Below are positions 10,293 through 22,225 of a stretch of DNA of 51,000 bases, piece by piece. Origin of the DNA: Mesostigma viride (Eukaryota; Streptophyta; Mesostigmatophyceae; Mesostigmatales; Mesostigmataceae); assembly GCA_009746045.1 (NCBI GenBank), contig RPFO01000392.1, forward strand, positions 2,116,745-2,167,744, written 5' to 3'. The number at the start of each line of letters is the position of its first letter. Position 1 is the first letter of the stretch. The translations under genes were made by a program, and so were the position numbers. Below the pieces are notes generated by a model. It was not told the DNA's origin, searched no databases, and saw only the letters and a program-made list of their open reading frames with translations.

Positions 10293-11260
10293 AGTGGCGC
10301 TATGCCACTTGTGGCGTTTCGAACTATGAAAACTTCAGTTTACTCGGCCAATGTGTGGCTTTAAGCCAATTAAAATTGGGCTTGGCACGGCCACGTGTGG
10401 CGGGCTGGCTTTTTGGTGCAGCAAATGACCCTACCGGCAGCGGGGTCAGCGCGGCGCGGCGCCGTACTGGCATTCCAAGTTCAAAGTAGTTCAGAATAGT
10501 ATGTTTAATTATCTTAATTTCAAACTAGTAGAATTTAGTAGAATTTAGTAGAATTATTCACGCCTTAAGTTAGGTTCACGCCTGAAGTTGGGTTGACCAA
10601 AAACCTCGAACCCAACTTAAGGCGTGAATGCCTTTACACAAGGCGGGCGAGCGTCTCCGTCTCAGGCATCGGCGCCGGGCGTACTTGGTAAATTAACAAC
10701 AACGATTACTACTACAGCCACTGCTCAGTTAACAAAACGATACTGTAGTGCCGAAAGTCGAAACACATTAGGTAGTCAATGCAGTACAGTACTGTATGGC
10801 TGGCGAGTGAACTGAGGCGCCCGGCCAGCCGCCAGGCCGCCAGCCAGCTGAAGCCTGAACAGTGAAAATGCACACAAGCTGCAGTCTGCACAGTGCACTC
10901 TGGTCTCTGGCAGCGGGCCACTTGCCACTTGGCACTTCAGTTGGCCGGGCTCTACGTACATGCACTATGCAGTCAGTAAGTCAGTCAGTCAGTCATAGTA
11001 GTACTCATAGTAGTTCTAGTACTAGGGAGGCTTGTGGCGGAACGCCGGCCGGAAGACCGGCTGACACCGCCAATTGTGGCGTAACCTGTACTAGAGTGAA
11101 CTTCAGGCACGGCCACCCTGTGGCGAAACGAAACTACAAAGTAGAACAGCACGGCCAAATTGTGGCTTCTTGGGTGCCCTGTCAAAGTGGGTGGCACCGC
11201 CACATTTTGCCAAAAAAAGTGCCACACCGCCACATTTGGCGGCATATCGCCACTAAAAAA
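10293..11260. repeat. Cluster of short GCCA..TGGC palindromes
   Basis: At least seven small inverted repeats of the type (C)GCCA-n-TGGC(G) are scattered here: near 10295, 10352, 10390, 11068, 11113, 11152 and 11227, with a related imperfect site near 11195. Loop sequences and lengths differ, but the arms are conserved. A perfect-arm inverted repeat at 10556-10629 and an 11-bp tandem GTAGAATTTA run at 10526-10553 lie in the same stretch. No coding frame is convincing. Confidence 0.6.
10556..10630. repeat. Inverted repeat with arms ATTCACGCCTTAAGTT
   Basis: The left arm at 10556-10577 and the right arm at 10607-10629 are near-perfect complements. A third, partial copy lies between them. The right-arm sequence AACTTAAGGCGTGAATG recurs at about 15650-15664. 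These could be ends of a small DNA transposon. Confidence 0.65.
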
Positions 11261-12689
11261 AACACTGGTTCTACGCCTGGTATCTAAACATATTAATAAG
11301 ACGCGAAATTCTGTGCTGTGGGGCGTGGGCGTAGGGCAGGCAACTTGAAGCCTTAAACTTGAAGCCTTAAATCCTAGAGGTAAGCTTTCTGCCGGTTATT
11401 TGTTATTTCAAAAGAAGCTAGGTAGGCGACAGCAGATAGTCTTAAAATTTGGACGCCTAATGATCCATGTATACAGTATAATGACGACTTTCAGGGCATG
11501 ACCTTGCAGTAAAGGGCACTTGGGTCAAATCTCGTGCATTGGAAAACTATCGCCATGGGTATGCTGCTATCAAAAACGGAATCTGCTAAGCCAGCCTTGT
11601 CATCCATATCTGGATACAAGTTTTTCGATTGCCATACAGATTTCCCGACAGGCTACTGGGCGGGGATCCAACCACGATATAATCCTCCAACCCAGACCCT
11701 TCCCTTCCCATTTCGCTATTACGGGCAGCCCTTTTACAGGGGCTTTGACTGGGAGGACAAGGTTTAGGGTTGTGTTTTGCTTGAATAGCTGCTAGTGGCC
11801 GGCGTGCAATGCCGGGTTGCCAATTGTCATTCACCGTCCTCGAGCTGGCCGCGGAGCGAAATGGCGATTAGAGAAGCTGTCCGAGTTCATGTGCCGGAAA
11901 TCCGGATGGAGCCGCTTGGGGGCGCCCTTGTTCCCTACCATGCGATTAGTCCTTCAGAAAACTCGTGACACACGCGTTTCCAAAGCGTGTCTGGAGCAAT
12001 TAGGATATTTGGGCTCAAGCCTTATCGTTCTCGGGGTCTTTCGGTGCAGGAATAAGCTTGCGGACATTGTCCCAGCTGGGAGGCCCGCTGAACCAGCCTC
12101 CAGATTGAGACTTCCTGTTAACACATCTCATCTGGCTAAGCCGATAAAGCGGTTTTTACCTGGCCTGGGGTGGAGAGAAAGCGCTATGCTCTGGCGTTTG
12201 AGGGCCGTCACGGGGTGTCGCGAGGACCCTGGGGAGGTCAGTAGTACGTCTTTATTGTATGTATCGACGTCGCCTATCAATTGTCGTTCCGCTGATAGAA
12301 TTGAACTTCATGGATGCTGACATTGTTAGCTGTGTCAACAAGACGCAGCAGCATCAACAGAATGATGTCGGGAATCTGTCGCGCGTGACACCCAACGGAT
12401 GGTCTGAATGATCTCAAACGCCGAGTTCAAAACTTAGACCATCATGCTTGAACCTGGAGGGAGCGAATGCGCAAGGGTTTGCGAATTTTCATGACGATAG
12501 GGTCATGCATATGGAAGCTATGCACCTCATGATAGCACGTCTCTTGAGGCAGGGTGGTCAATCTCCGTTTATGATAATCAAACTGATTGACCAAACCTCA
12601 TAATGAGACAGAACTAATAAGTCAATCTCTCTCATCGCAATGGAGTTCTGGGCTAGTTTCTTCTCATTGTGTAACTTGGTGTTGTTTTT
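11261..12689. other. No confident gene
   Basis: A 77-codon frame at 11534-11767 (plus) and a 167-codon frame at 11817-12320 (plus) are open, but neither shows a recognisable domain. A 14-15 bp direct repeat (CTTGAAGCCTTAAA) occurs twice near 11346-11370. I would not call a gene here. Confidence 0.4.
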
Positions 12690-13240
12690 AGTGGTATTAA
12701 CTTGTGTCCTGGTCCTCACGGTGCTCACATACGGCGCCGAGGCATGGACGCTCACGGACAAGCTGGTCACCCGGCTGAACGGCACAGTACAAAGGATGCT
12801 CCGACAGGTCCTGAATGTAGGGTTTTCCACGCATAGGTCGCTAAAGTCTCTGTGTACTTGGGTATGCCCGTATTTCGGATGAGATTTGGCAGCGTAGGAT
12901 AGCATTTGTAGGACATCTTGCTCGAACCAGTCAGGTAGAAATCGCCCTTGGCCTGGCCGGCCCCAAGTTGCTTGGCCAGCAAGGGCGGCATATCCCAACC
13001 TGGCCTGGCCCCAAGGACAAGCCCCGCAGGGCGGGTAGACCTGCCATGAACTATCGGACGTTGGATCGCCATGCGTCCAGGAATAGTTGTCTCACTTAAT
13101 ACAGATCAGTTGCTGGCCGATCTAGGGGTCCCAGCCCAGTGTGAACACCGCATTTCCTCCCTATCTCTTGATTGGACTGCTGTGCAGGACAAGAAGAGGT
13201 GGCAGACCATTGTGCGGAAAAACTTTAACAGGGGAAACTG
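12690..13240 (+). pseudogene. Degenerate LINE reverse-transcriptase C-terminal region
   Basis: The plus strand encodes VLTYGAEAWTL near 12718 and, after a frame change, AFVGHLARTSQVE and a GRHIPTWPGPKDK block near 12905-13020. These align with VLTYGAETWTL, LVGHLARTNQVD and the GRHLLTWAGPSD block of the LINE at 27319-29442. Stops and shifts break the frame, and the RT core is missing. This is an old, diverged relic of the same broad LINE group. Confidence 0.75.
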
Positions 13241-13439
13241 AAAAACTTGCTGGGGGGTTACTCAATGGCCCGGTGGGCCTTGGGTAAGGCTAAGTTGGTC
13301 CAAGGGGTAACCTAGAGGGATATTAGTTCCCCGGGGGCGGCAGGCTGGCCGTCGATCCGAGGAGGCCTCACGCCAGATTGCCGCATGATCCAGAACCACC
13401 TACCGCTGTGCTATCTATAAATGCTGTCCACTGGTCAGT

Positions 13440-14160
13440 GGTCGTCCATCAGCCGGTCGTAACTAGTAGAAGCTCGCTGCCGGTGGAGGAGGCCGGGAGC
13501 TGGGTGCATGGGTAGGGGTCGGGAGGCGGTGGTGGGTGGTGGTGGCTGCAGGCGACAATCGGGTGGTGCATGTAGGGGAGTAGGAGGGGGGGAGGGGGGG
13601 GGGGGGGGGGGGAGGGCTGGGAGGCGGGGTTGGGGTGCATGGTGGTGGGCAGTGCATGGCTGCATGTGGTCGGTATAGGTGGTGGCGGCGGCGGTGCATG
13701 GTGGTGCTGGTGGTAAGGAGGGAGGGGGGGGCCGGGGGGAGGGGGGGTGCTCCTTGCTGGCATCAGCGGCGGCGACAGAGAGGGAAGGGAGGTGGTCGTG
13801 GGTCGGGGTAATGGCGGGTCCAGTGGGGATGCATGGCGGTGGTGGTTGCGCGCTTAGGGCGGACTGAGCGACGGCGGGGAGGGTGGTGGTTGGGCCGGGG
13901 CCCAGACCTGTGTGCATGGAATGCGGGCGGAGGGGGCCGGGATCAGCCCGGGACTGGAGGCGGAGGTGGTGGGTGGGGGCGTTGAGTTAGTCGGCCGGTG
14001 GCGGTATGGCCGGCCGGTGGTGGCAGTAGTGGTGTTGGTGAGGGAGGAGGCGGGGGTTGGGGTGGCGGCAGCAATTCGTCGGCGGCGACTGGCGACTATA
14101 CCGCTCTCCGGCACACACGCACTGCTTCCAGCAGCTGGCCCTCTGGCCGAGGGCAGCTGA
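13440..14160 (+). repeat. G-rich low-complexity region
   Basis: The plus strand is dominated by GGTGG and GGAGG runs with a long poly-G tract near 13587-13612, so many four-G-run arrangements are possible. The minus strand gives a Pro-rich frame (13917-13435) of low complexity that I do not regard as a gene. Confidence 0.7.
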
Positions 14161-14603
14161 GTCCTACACTCTGTGACGTGAACTTAATCCTAAAGTATTA
14201 ATTAAGTTGATTAATAAAGATTGTTTACTTTCTCGACACCATGCCAGCCGCAGGCGTTCATTTACCGCTTTGCAAGCGGTCAGTTTGCCTACTTTACGAG
14301 CGTGGTGACGGCATTATCTGCCCGCACAGTGCATTACAACAGACTACAACGTTTCTCTTGCATGGCAGACAATAGGCCTGCAACCGATGCTTCGATTCAC
14401 GCATGTTAAGATTAGAAAGCCCTTTTGCGAACCAGCGTTTGTGCGGGCTGCGGCCGCAATACATATTAACTGTCGGGACAGTGAATTCTTGGGAATCTTG
14501 GCTATATAGTATCTGAGTTCGCTTCGCTGGCAAAGGGTATCCTTCAGTCTTTGGATAAATACTTATCTGGGTATATATTCTCGTAGCAGCCTTTATCACC
14601 TCC

Positions 14604-14819
14604 ATGACCAAGAAGAGAGCTAGAATTGGCACAGGTAAGGCCGCTGCAAGGCCGGTCGAGCCGGAGCATCTTTGTTCGTTCAGCTCGCCCAGCTCGTCCA
14701 GCTCGATGAAGTGCGTGCTGCGCCTAGCACGCAAGGAAGATCCGGCCTGGTGCACTGTACGTCAAAAGGCTGGGCGAGAATTCCAACCAGAAGAACCTCC
14801 ATTAAAAAAATTAAATTAT
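14604..14819 (+). other. Short open frame interrupted by a retroelement end
   Basis: A frame opens at the ATG at 14604 with a basic start (MTKKRARIG) and a Ser-rich stretch, and runs into the AT-rich tail of the minus-strand element at 14800-14862. It has no recognisable domain. It could be a real exon broken by the insertion or chance. Confidence 0.25.
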
Positions 14820-14862
14820 AACATGCCTCCGTTGGGAGATCATGTAGCACATATTCCATGAT
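14800..14862 (-). mobile_element. Truncated retroelement 3' end
   Basis: On the minus strand the sequence GGAATATGTGCT leads into the shared hairpin at 14821-14845 (arms CTCC and GGAG, loop CAAC) and an AATTTAATTTTTTT tail. Almost everything 5' of the hairpin is missing. Confidence 0.75.
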
Positions 14863-16252
14863 GCACATATTCCCTGCAAACAACGTGCAAACGCATTGCC
14901 GTACCTGCCTCGATCATGACCTGGCCGGGTTCCGCTGGCCGGCATGCTCATACGTCACGTATGCAGCTACTGGTGGGAGAGGCGGCCATAGCCGCTCTAT
15001 CCATGCATCCGTCATCATTACCATGTTGAAGATATGTGCAAAGATGGCGTCTAACGCGTCCACGTTCCCAGCAAATGGCGCAGCGGACTTTCGTAAAGAC
15101 GCGGGAGGCCCAGGCAGACGGAAACTCCCAAGAACCAAAGGAAACCGGCGATACCAAACGGGACGTCTCGTCTGACAGTGACTACCAAGACAGAGGTAAT
15201 AGCCACTGCGTATTTCCTCAACAGCATAAATCTGATCATTCTTGACGTACCAAAATAATGCATCATCGTTCAGGGGTCATCATCTGACCCATTTCAAGCC
15301 GCGGAACCCAAAATTGCCACAAAATGGCGCGCTGACAGCCATATCTCGCTATGCGCGCGCGCAACGGTAACAAATGTTAGCAAAAGTCACGTGATCGTGA
15401 CTGCCTGCAAGAAAGTGGTGGTATTTACTGGGCTACGGCGCAATTACCTACCCAACCTAAGCATTTTCATTCACGTTGGGTCTGCCCCGACCGGCCGGAC
15501 ATATTTACGTTACGTCACTTACGTCGCAGGTCACGGAATTACGCTGTAAATTTACGTTACGTGTGTTGTGGTAAAAAATGACCACATCGGCGGACCATGG
15601 GTTAACCGTTAAACACATGCCCACATCGCCGGTGAAAAGTGCACCCAACTTAAGGCGTGAATGACTGTAGCCCAATATTGGATCTCGGATCCCATTGAAC
15701 CGTTTTTCCAGATTCGGCGCGACGCTCCGGCGCCCGCATTTGGCGCGATTCTGCATTCTACGAAAAATTACGGGCCACGCCCGTAATTTAAGTTCACGGA
15801 CGGAGCTTTTACGTTACTTTATTTAGTTGTTTACGGTACTGTAGCCGACTATTGTAGGTGGTGCCCCTCCATGCTAGATAACCGGCGTGGGAACCGACTG
15901 TCTATTGCCATTATCGGATTCTCCCTACTTGTTAAGACCATCGGGCATCATAATAATCATATAATGTAAGGAATTATGACCGCTGCCTGACTGCCTCTGT
16001 CTGGCTATCACCGGCGTGGGAATAAACTGACCTGACTGTGTACTGTAGCAATTACCGGTATTCTAGGCTGGCTCAGACGGGCAAGTCGCAGCCTAGTCGA
16101 CCAAAATCCCAACTGCCTCTTTTTTTTGTTCCCAGTTCGACTGCAAGGGCAATTGCGCGGCCGTGATTACCCCCAAACTTACCTTCGGCTTCTGAAGCCT
16201 GCCTTTAGGGGATTTGATTAATTCATAGCTGCCTGTAGCCTGCTTTTAGAAA
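14863..16252. other. 5' flank of the UCH gene, no gene recognised
   Basis: No domain-bearing frame is seen. The stretch has a repeated ACGTTACGTCACTTACGTCGC-like patch near 15500-15570, a copy of the AACTTAAGGCGTGAATG arm near 15650, and a direct repeat of ACCGGCGTGGGAA (15880 and 16010). The promoter of the UCH gene must lie in its last few hundred bases. Confidence 0.4.
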
Positions 16253-19200
16253 ATGCCGAGTGTTAAAAAGTGGCTACCTTTGGAGTCCAATCCAGACGTA
16301 ATTTCTCAGGTCCGTGGTGTGGCCGTACTTCTTTTCCTTCAACTATCTACTTTCCTGTAATTCATGATGGTTATGATCAAGTATGTTGGATTATGCGTGT
16401 TTCACATGTGGGTATGCTTCTCGTGTTTGGGATCTCTTGCCTGGACTCGCAGTTCTCCTGGAAAATGGGTTTACCGGCCAGCTGTTCGTTCTGTGATGTC
16501 TACGGCCTTGACGACGAGATGCTGTCCATGGTGACATCTCCAGTGCTGGCGGTTCTCCTACTATTTCCTGTGACAGAGAAGGTGAGATGGGTCGTGCTGC
16601 TTGCGTTTCATGACGTGTTTACCAAATTATTGTAATCTGCGAGGTCAGCGCCCTCATCGAACTTGGCTTTATCATGCACACCCACGAACGAATTCACACC
16701 CACCCCTTTCCGGTTGGTAAAATCTTGCAGTCGGAAGAGGCGCGGAACGAGGAGGCGGAGAGAATTGCAAAAGGAGGCGAGCAGGTGGGGTCCTGCGTTG
16801 TCGCTGTCTGCTTGGAAGATTTTAGATATCGGATGGCAGTTCTGATGGGTTCTTATAGTTTACCAGGTTTATCTTGTAGTTCACCAGGTTTATCTTATAG
16901 TTCACCAGGTTTATCTTATAGTTCACCTTTTTGGGGCACTTGACAGCCATTGTTCTTTTTCCTGAACCCTACACCCTGTTCACCAGTACTCTCGGCTAGC
17001 CATGCAGGGACTCGAGAGATTCCTGGGAGCTGGATTTGTTTCCGTTTCCATTTCATTTTGGGTTCCCGGCCTTGAGCGCCGCGCTCTGAACCTGGACTGG
17101 TCCGGATCTGAGTGGGAAACGCCAACAAGAGTCTGTCATGACGTTTTTATGGGAATAAATTTTGTTCATGCCCAGAGAATCTTGGTGAGCCGGGATACCT
17201 TGCGCGCGCCGGTTTTCCGGTCACGGTCGTATCAAGTCGTTCGACGCCAAAACATTTTCACATGCCGCGTCACCATTTCGCTTCAGCGAGCATAGAATCA
17301 AGACCCCAAACGGAATCTTGCTTTCCGGGTACGCGGAAGCTTGAGCGAAAAGCGGCTTGCGGGCCAAAAGTAGTTCAAATCCTCCTCACAACCCGAAACT
17401 GAAACGGAAACGGACATGGTTCTCCGGAATCTCTCAAGTATATGGGCCTTTCCATGCATCAAGGCCTACTTAATAGCGATGGGCCATGTTTTAGAACCTC
17501 TTGCCCTGGGCAACACATCATCGCAGGGTTGCTCTTTACCAGCGTTCTCCTATATTGTTGCTGAGATGTAGGCAATTAGAGCAGCTACAGGGCACAATAG
17601 TCGTGGGGAAATTTCTGTAGACGTCAAGTCTCAAGTATTTTCGTCTCAAGTATTTTAAATATGCTACTGGAGTGCTAATCCAGGTTGTTTCTTTCACCGC
17701 AGCGTTGTTAGGCTTGTAATAACAACATCGTGGTGTCTTCTTCGGACTCCTGTCCAGGGATACGTGCTTGAGCTTGCCCTTCACAGCTTTAGTTGTCTAC
17801 GTCACCACTGCCGCCTCCGCCACGACCGCCTCTGCAACTGCCACAGCCACCATCCCCCTCACTGCCGCCATCATCTCCACTGCTTTGCCACCAAAGTCCC
17901 CCCCTACACCCCCCTCTCCTCTCCCCCACCCCCCCAACCCCCCATGGCCCAACTTACCCTATCACCACCACTTTCTTTTTCCACCGCTCGTATCCTTGCC
18001 TTATGTCCTCACAAGTGATCGTTATCATAATGTTTGTTTCTGCCTCGAGTGTGCTGGCTGGCTTTCCCCTGCATGCCCGCTCCCTGCCCCCCCCCACACC
18101 CACACCCCCCTTGCAGGTGAGCCCCAATGTCTACTTTGTGAAGCAAACGGTGGGCAACGCGTGCGGGACGATTGCCCTCATCCACGCCGTCTGCAACAAC
18201 AGCGGACACCTTGCCCTGGGTACGTGACGCCAGCCATGGTGCTCCGACTCATGGGTAGACAGGAATGTTCTCAGGCGGTGGTGTTGCTCAGACGGGTTTC
18301 ATAGCTGGCCGTCTGACTGATCGTGGGGCATGGTGGCTGGACCGAGCTGTTAGGGTTTTTTGTGTGGGGCGTTGATGGGGGCAGTAGCATCCTACCTACG
18401 GTTTTCCTTACGCTGATACGTACAGTTTGTTGGTTCTCTGTGCTTGGTGATGTGATCCGGGGGCTGACGTAGTATCTAGTGGTCCATTCTCCTGGTATCT
18501 GGCCTGCGCTGGTTGTATCGTGGATACCATGATCACTATAGTACAGTAATGCCATGCCTGCGCTGGTTGCCTTATGGATATCATGGTCACTATAGTATAG
18601 TATTGCCATGCCTGCTCTGGTTGTCTCATGGATATTTAGTTGGGATTGTTTTGTGGATATTTTATATGTGCTTGTGGGAGTCTAGGGCATCCTGGCCCTC
18701 ATGCCCTAGTGTACTTCACGTCGCGCTGTGCGTGCTTATTTGACGCACTGGAGAAGATGTCCTTGACACACACACACACGAGGGTACAGAGGAGAGTTTG
18801 ACACAGCCCTCACGTCTCATGCCATGTTTGACAGAGCGTAGCCTGTGGGCCTGCATCCTCCCGACAACCAGGATATCAAGGAGACAACCAGCGCAGGCCA
18901 GAAATCTGGAGAATCCGGACCATGGTAGCGCGAGCAGGCTGTTATCTGATTGCTTTTGTTGAGTCGTTTAGGACGGTGGATAGGAATGGAGTTGGAAATG
19001 TGCAGTCTTGTACATTCGATGATGGCTGGCGAATGTTCAGAGCGAGACTAAGACAGTTTTGCTGGAAAACACCCTCGCGTGATCAATGCGTGTGTTCCCA
19101 GCAGCCAGGAGGGTCCAGTTGTGAGCACCACTGCTGCCATCGCTCTCCCGCCATTTGTATGAGGGATTACCCTGAATGGAAACAAGTACCCTCCCTTGAA

Positions 19201-21935
19201 CACTGCCGTTCCCGGTTTGTCTGTCTGCACATGGAGCCGCTCATGCTCCCCACTCCGCACATGTGTCAGCCCTCCATTCTTGTTGCCACGGGTGTTGAGG
19301 ACCTGCGTTGGCAAGCGTGTCTTATCGATGCAGAGGTGGATCTCATCGGCTTGACGACTTGACTTGATTGGACGACTTGGCTTGACTGATGAGACAACCC
19401 TGGTGGGCCAACCGCGATTGCCAGTGCAAAGTAAAACCAAGTTTTTTCCTAAACACAAGACGAGGGGATTCCCACGTTGAAGGAGGAAACCAGGAGCCTA
19501 AGTGTGCCTTCAGAACTCGGTATTTATGGTCTCATCACCATTTGTTTGATTGTTTGCTTCGTCTCACGTCTCTCCTAACCATCATCTCCACGCCGCTCCT
19601 GCTGCTGTCCGCCACCGACCCGTCCCTGCCACCCGCCGCTGTCCATGTTGCAGACGAGAGCAAGTTCTTTGCAAAGTTCATTGCCAAGACGGGTGCGCTG
19701 TCCCCTGACGAGGTGAGCCGCCCGCGGGGCGCCCACAGTCTCTGCGTGCTGCGCTATAATGGTGTATGCGTGCTTCTTGTGGGTGCAGGGCGGTGGCAAC
19801 CAGGGTAGTGGGGGCCAGGATGCCGTGGGTGAGCATGCCAACTGTTGGAGGGGAGGGGCACCCGGAGGGAGCCCACTTTTTCTTAATTATGTACTTCTAC
19901 TCAATATGTACCACCATATGGCTGCCTCAACATGGCTGTACATACCGGTGCATGTTTCTACACAGTATATGTAGGTTTAAGTATAATTGTTACCATGGTC
20001 AGCATCAACCTGGTGGTCCAGCTTTTGGGGGAGCAGCTTTCTCTGGCTTGATCACAGACTCGTTGTACTTTCTGGTAGACAGGGCGGCTTGCAGGATACA
20101 AAGAGCATGGCCCAGGGGCGCTTCTGATAGCAGAGAACAGTGTGCTGCCGGTTGTGAAGGAGTTGGACCTTTTTTTACAGACAAGATAAAGTCCTGAGAG
20201 AAAATATTAGCATACTACTCTCGTATTGTTTTCAGATAGCGGAATGCCCTGCCAGAAAGAGTCCATGGTCTATGACTGTAACAAACATTTGATAGCCTTT
20301 TCTTGTCCACATGCAGTAAGCAGAGGAGTGCACACCTGGTTAGCAACGTTTGCTTTGCCTCTGACAGCCCAACGTTCACGCTTCACTTATTGTTTATGAC
20401 CACCTGGAATGTGGGCCTTCCCCACGAATGATTGCTTGCGTACTCCATGCTGGTACATCCATGTCTTCGTGCATCCATCGTGTGGCGTGGCAGCGTGCAA
20501 AAGTGCTGGAAGACGACACGACGCTGGAAGAAGCGCACGAAGCTGCCGCGGTCCAGGGCGACACACAGGTGCGCAGCTCTTGATGACTTTAAGCTTGGGC
20601 GAGTGTCAGCCTCTTGAGTGTCGTAGTCTCATAGTCTTGTTGGGGTCATTGCTGCTGGTGTTGCCTCTGGCTGTGTATGGTCCATTGCCTGGTGAGTGAA
20701 GCAGGTCGTCACAGTCAGGCCTTTCTTTTTAAATTCATGGGGCTTTCCTAGCAGGTGGTCATACCTCCATCTTTTTGCCCCGGTTCATGCCTTAATGTCT
20801 TCTTGTTTGCTGGCACGTTGCTTCTCCCACCGCAGGCCCCGGATTCATCTGAAGATGTGGACCTTCATTTCATCTGCTTTGTGACAGTGGATGGTAAGCA
20901 GCCGCCATTTGGAAGGTGGTGTTTCTCAGTTTAGATACTCAGTGGGCAGGAAATAGACATGCGAACTTAAGCAAGGAAGGCTCATGATGATGGTTACTGG
21001 CGTAGAAGCATTTGATCTGCACGGACTGGTACGTGGCTCTGTGCGGTCCCATGTGGCCGCTCTATTGTGCACATTGTGTACGGCAGGTGTGCTCAAGGGT
21101 GGTTTGCGTACGCCAAAACAGTTCTGCTCATATCGGTTGCATGGCATGGCACTGTTGGTTGGTGCATGTGCATGGCAGCCAGCATGCCAATGTCCTACTT
21201 CTGGCGGTAGTGTGGGCCAACCTGCTCGCCTGCAGGCCTGCACGCCTGCACGCCTGCACGCCTGCACGCCTGCACGCCTGCACGCCTGCACGCCTGCACG
21301 CCTGCACGCCTGCACGCCTGCACGCCTGCCCACCTGCCCGCCTGCCCGCCTGCCCGCCTGCCCGCCTCCATGCCTGCACGCCTGCAGGTGGGCATCTGTG
21401 TAGGGGTTTGCTGGGCATGACTTACGTCTTTGCTCCGGTGGCTATGAAAAGCGAATGTCTCTGTCGGCTAATGTTGCAGGCATATCTGCCTCTTTCCCTT
21501 TCGCTTTCCTTCTCCCACCCCTTCTCATTACCTCCGTCTGCAGGGGGCCTGTACGAGCTCGACGGGCGGAAACGGCAGGCCATCTACCACGGGCCCTCGT
21601 CGCCAGAAACTCTTCTCAAGGTACTGCCAGCCTTGGTCATGAACACCTTGGTTTGCGTGCTAACAACTTCACCTGTCTGTCTCATTCCTGCAATCGTGTA
21701 GACATGGTGCTGGCCGCCATGGTTTCGCCCCAGATCTGGTCAGCTTATGCCGTATTTCTAGCAAGTGAGACAACTATGCTGGCAATTGGCTCATGCTCTT
21801 ACCTTTACGGCATTTTCCTATCCCTGGGAACACCTTTGCTGGCAACAGGATTCCGCTGGCGTCATCAAGCAGTTCGTGGAGCGGACCCCTGATCTCCTCA
21901 CTTTCAACGTAATTGCAATGACCTCTGAGGATTGA
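16253..21935 (+). CDS. UCHL3: Ubiquitin C-terminal hydrolase, UCHL3 type, 9 exons, 232 aa
   Basis: Peptidase C12 enzymes cleave small adducts from the C-terminus of ubiquitin (and NEDD8 for UCHL3) in cytosol and nucleus. Exons are 16253-16309, 16453-16581, 16731-16784, 18117-18219, 19654-19712, 20494-20568, 20836-20893, 21544-21620 and 21849-21935. Every junction is GT-AG and the phases agree. The protein starts [14 protein letters not shown] as in the family. Gln90 and nucleophile Cys96 lie in [17 protein letters not shown], His170 in DVDLHFICF and Asp185 in LYELDGRK, so the catalytic set is complete. The active-site crossover loop lies at about residues 150-166. The length is that of human UCHL3 (230 aa). 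Introns 3, 4 and 7 carry tandem repeats and a dispersed element. I consider the gene functional. Confidence 0.94.
16848..16927. repeat. 22-bp tandem repeat in UCH intron 3
   Basis: The unit TTCACCAGGTTTATCTTATAG-like is present about 3.5 times, with small changes in the first unit. Confidence 0.8.
18500..18640. repeat. About 55-bp tandem repeat in UCH intron 4
   Basis: Units start with GCCTGCGCTGGTTG and continue through ATGGATATCATGGTCACTA. About 2.5 copies are present. The start of the unit is related to part of the dispersed repeat at 18876-19050. Confidence 0.7.
18876..19050 (+). repeat. Dispersed repeat in UCH intron 4
   Basis: The block with GAGACAACCAGCGCAGGCC and GAATCCGGACCATGGTAGC recurs in reverse at about 33690-33852, inside the intron of the membrane-protein gene. 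The similarity extends for about 170 bp. It is a dispersed, non-coding repeat of unknown type. Confidence 0.7.
21222..21390. repeat. 8-bp minisatellite (GCCTGCAC) in UCH intron 7
   Basis: GCCTGCAC is repeated about 20 times with GCCTGCCC variants, between exon 7 (ends 20893) and exon 8 (starts 21544). Cys/Arg-rich frames on both strands here are artefacts. Confidence 0.95.
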
Positions 21936-21989
21936 TGGAACTCAAATCTATCTATCATGCCACAGGTCGCCACTGGGTCCGAAGGCTTA

Positions 21990-22052
21990 ATGCTCCGCAG
22001 GTCCCCAACGGGACCGCGTGTAATTAATTTAATTGATTGCTTAATTGATAGC
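21990..22052 (+). mobile_element. Retroelement 3' end just downstream of the UCH stop codon
   Basis: The hairpin at 21996-22018 pairs GGTCCC with GGGACC around loop CAAC. An A bulge follows, then CGC pairs with GCG. The tail TAATTAATTTAATTG follows. It begins 60 bp past the UCH stop, so it may be transcribed in the UCH 3' UTR. Confidence 0.7.
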
Positions 22053-22225
22053 CATCCTGCCGCAAGTGCAAAATGGCTAGCTGCTGTCTATCTAGAAAAG
22101 TCGCGGTAAAATTGGCTTCTGGTTCTTCACTCTCGAACTCTCATCTTGAGACGGGGGCCGCAATGAATTAACAGGTAGCTTGAAATTAAATAAGAGGCAT
22201 GCATTAAATAAGAGGCATGAGGGAA

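Noticed and set aside
11817-12320. 167-codon ORF as a gene
   Set aside because: No domain, no homologous block, and composition like the surrounding non-coding DNA.
13435-13917. Pro-rich 160-codon ORF on the minus strand
   Set aside because: Low complexity from a G-rich region; no domain and no splice or coding signature.
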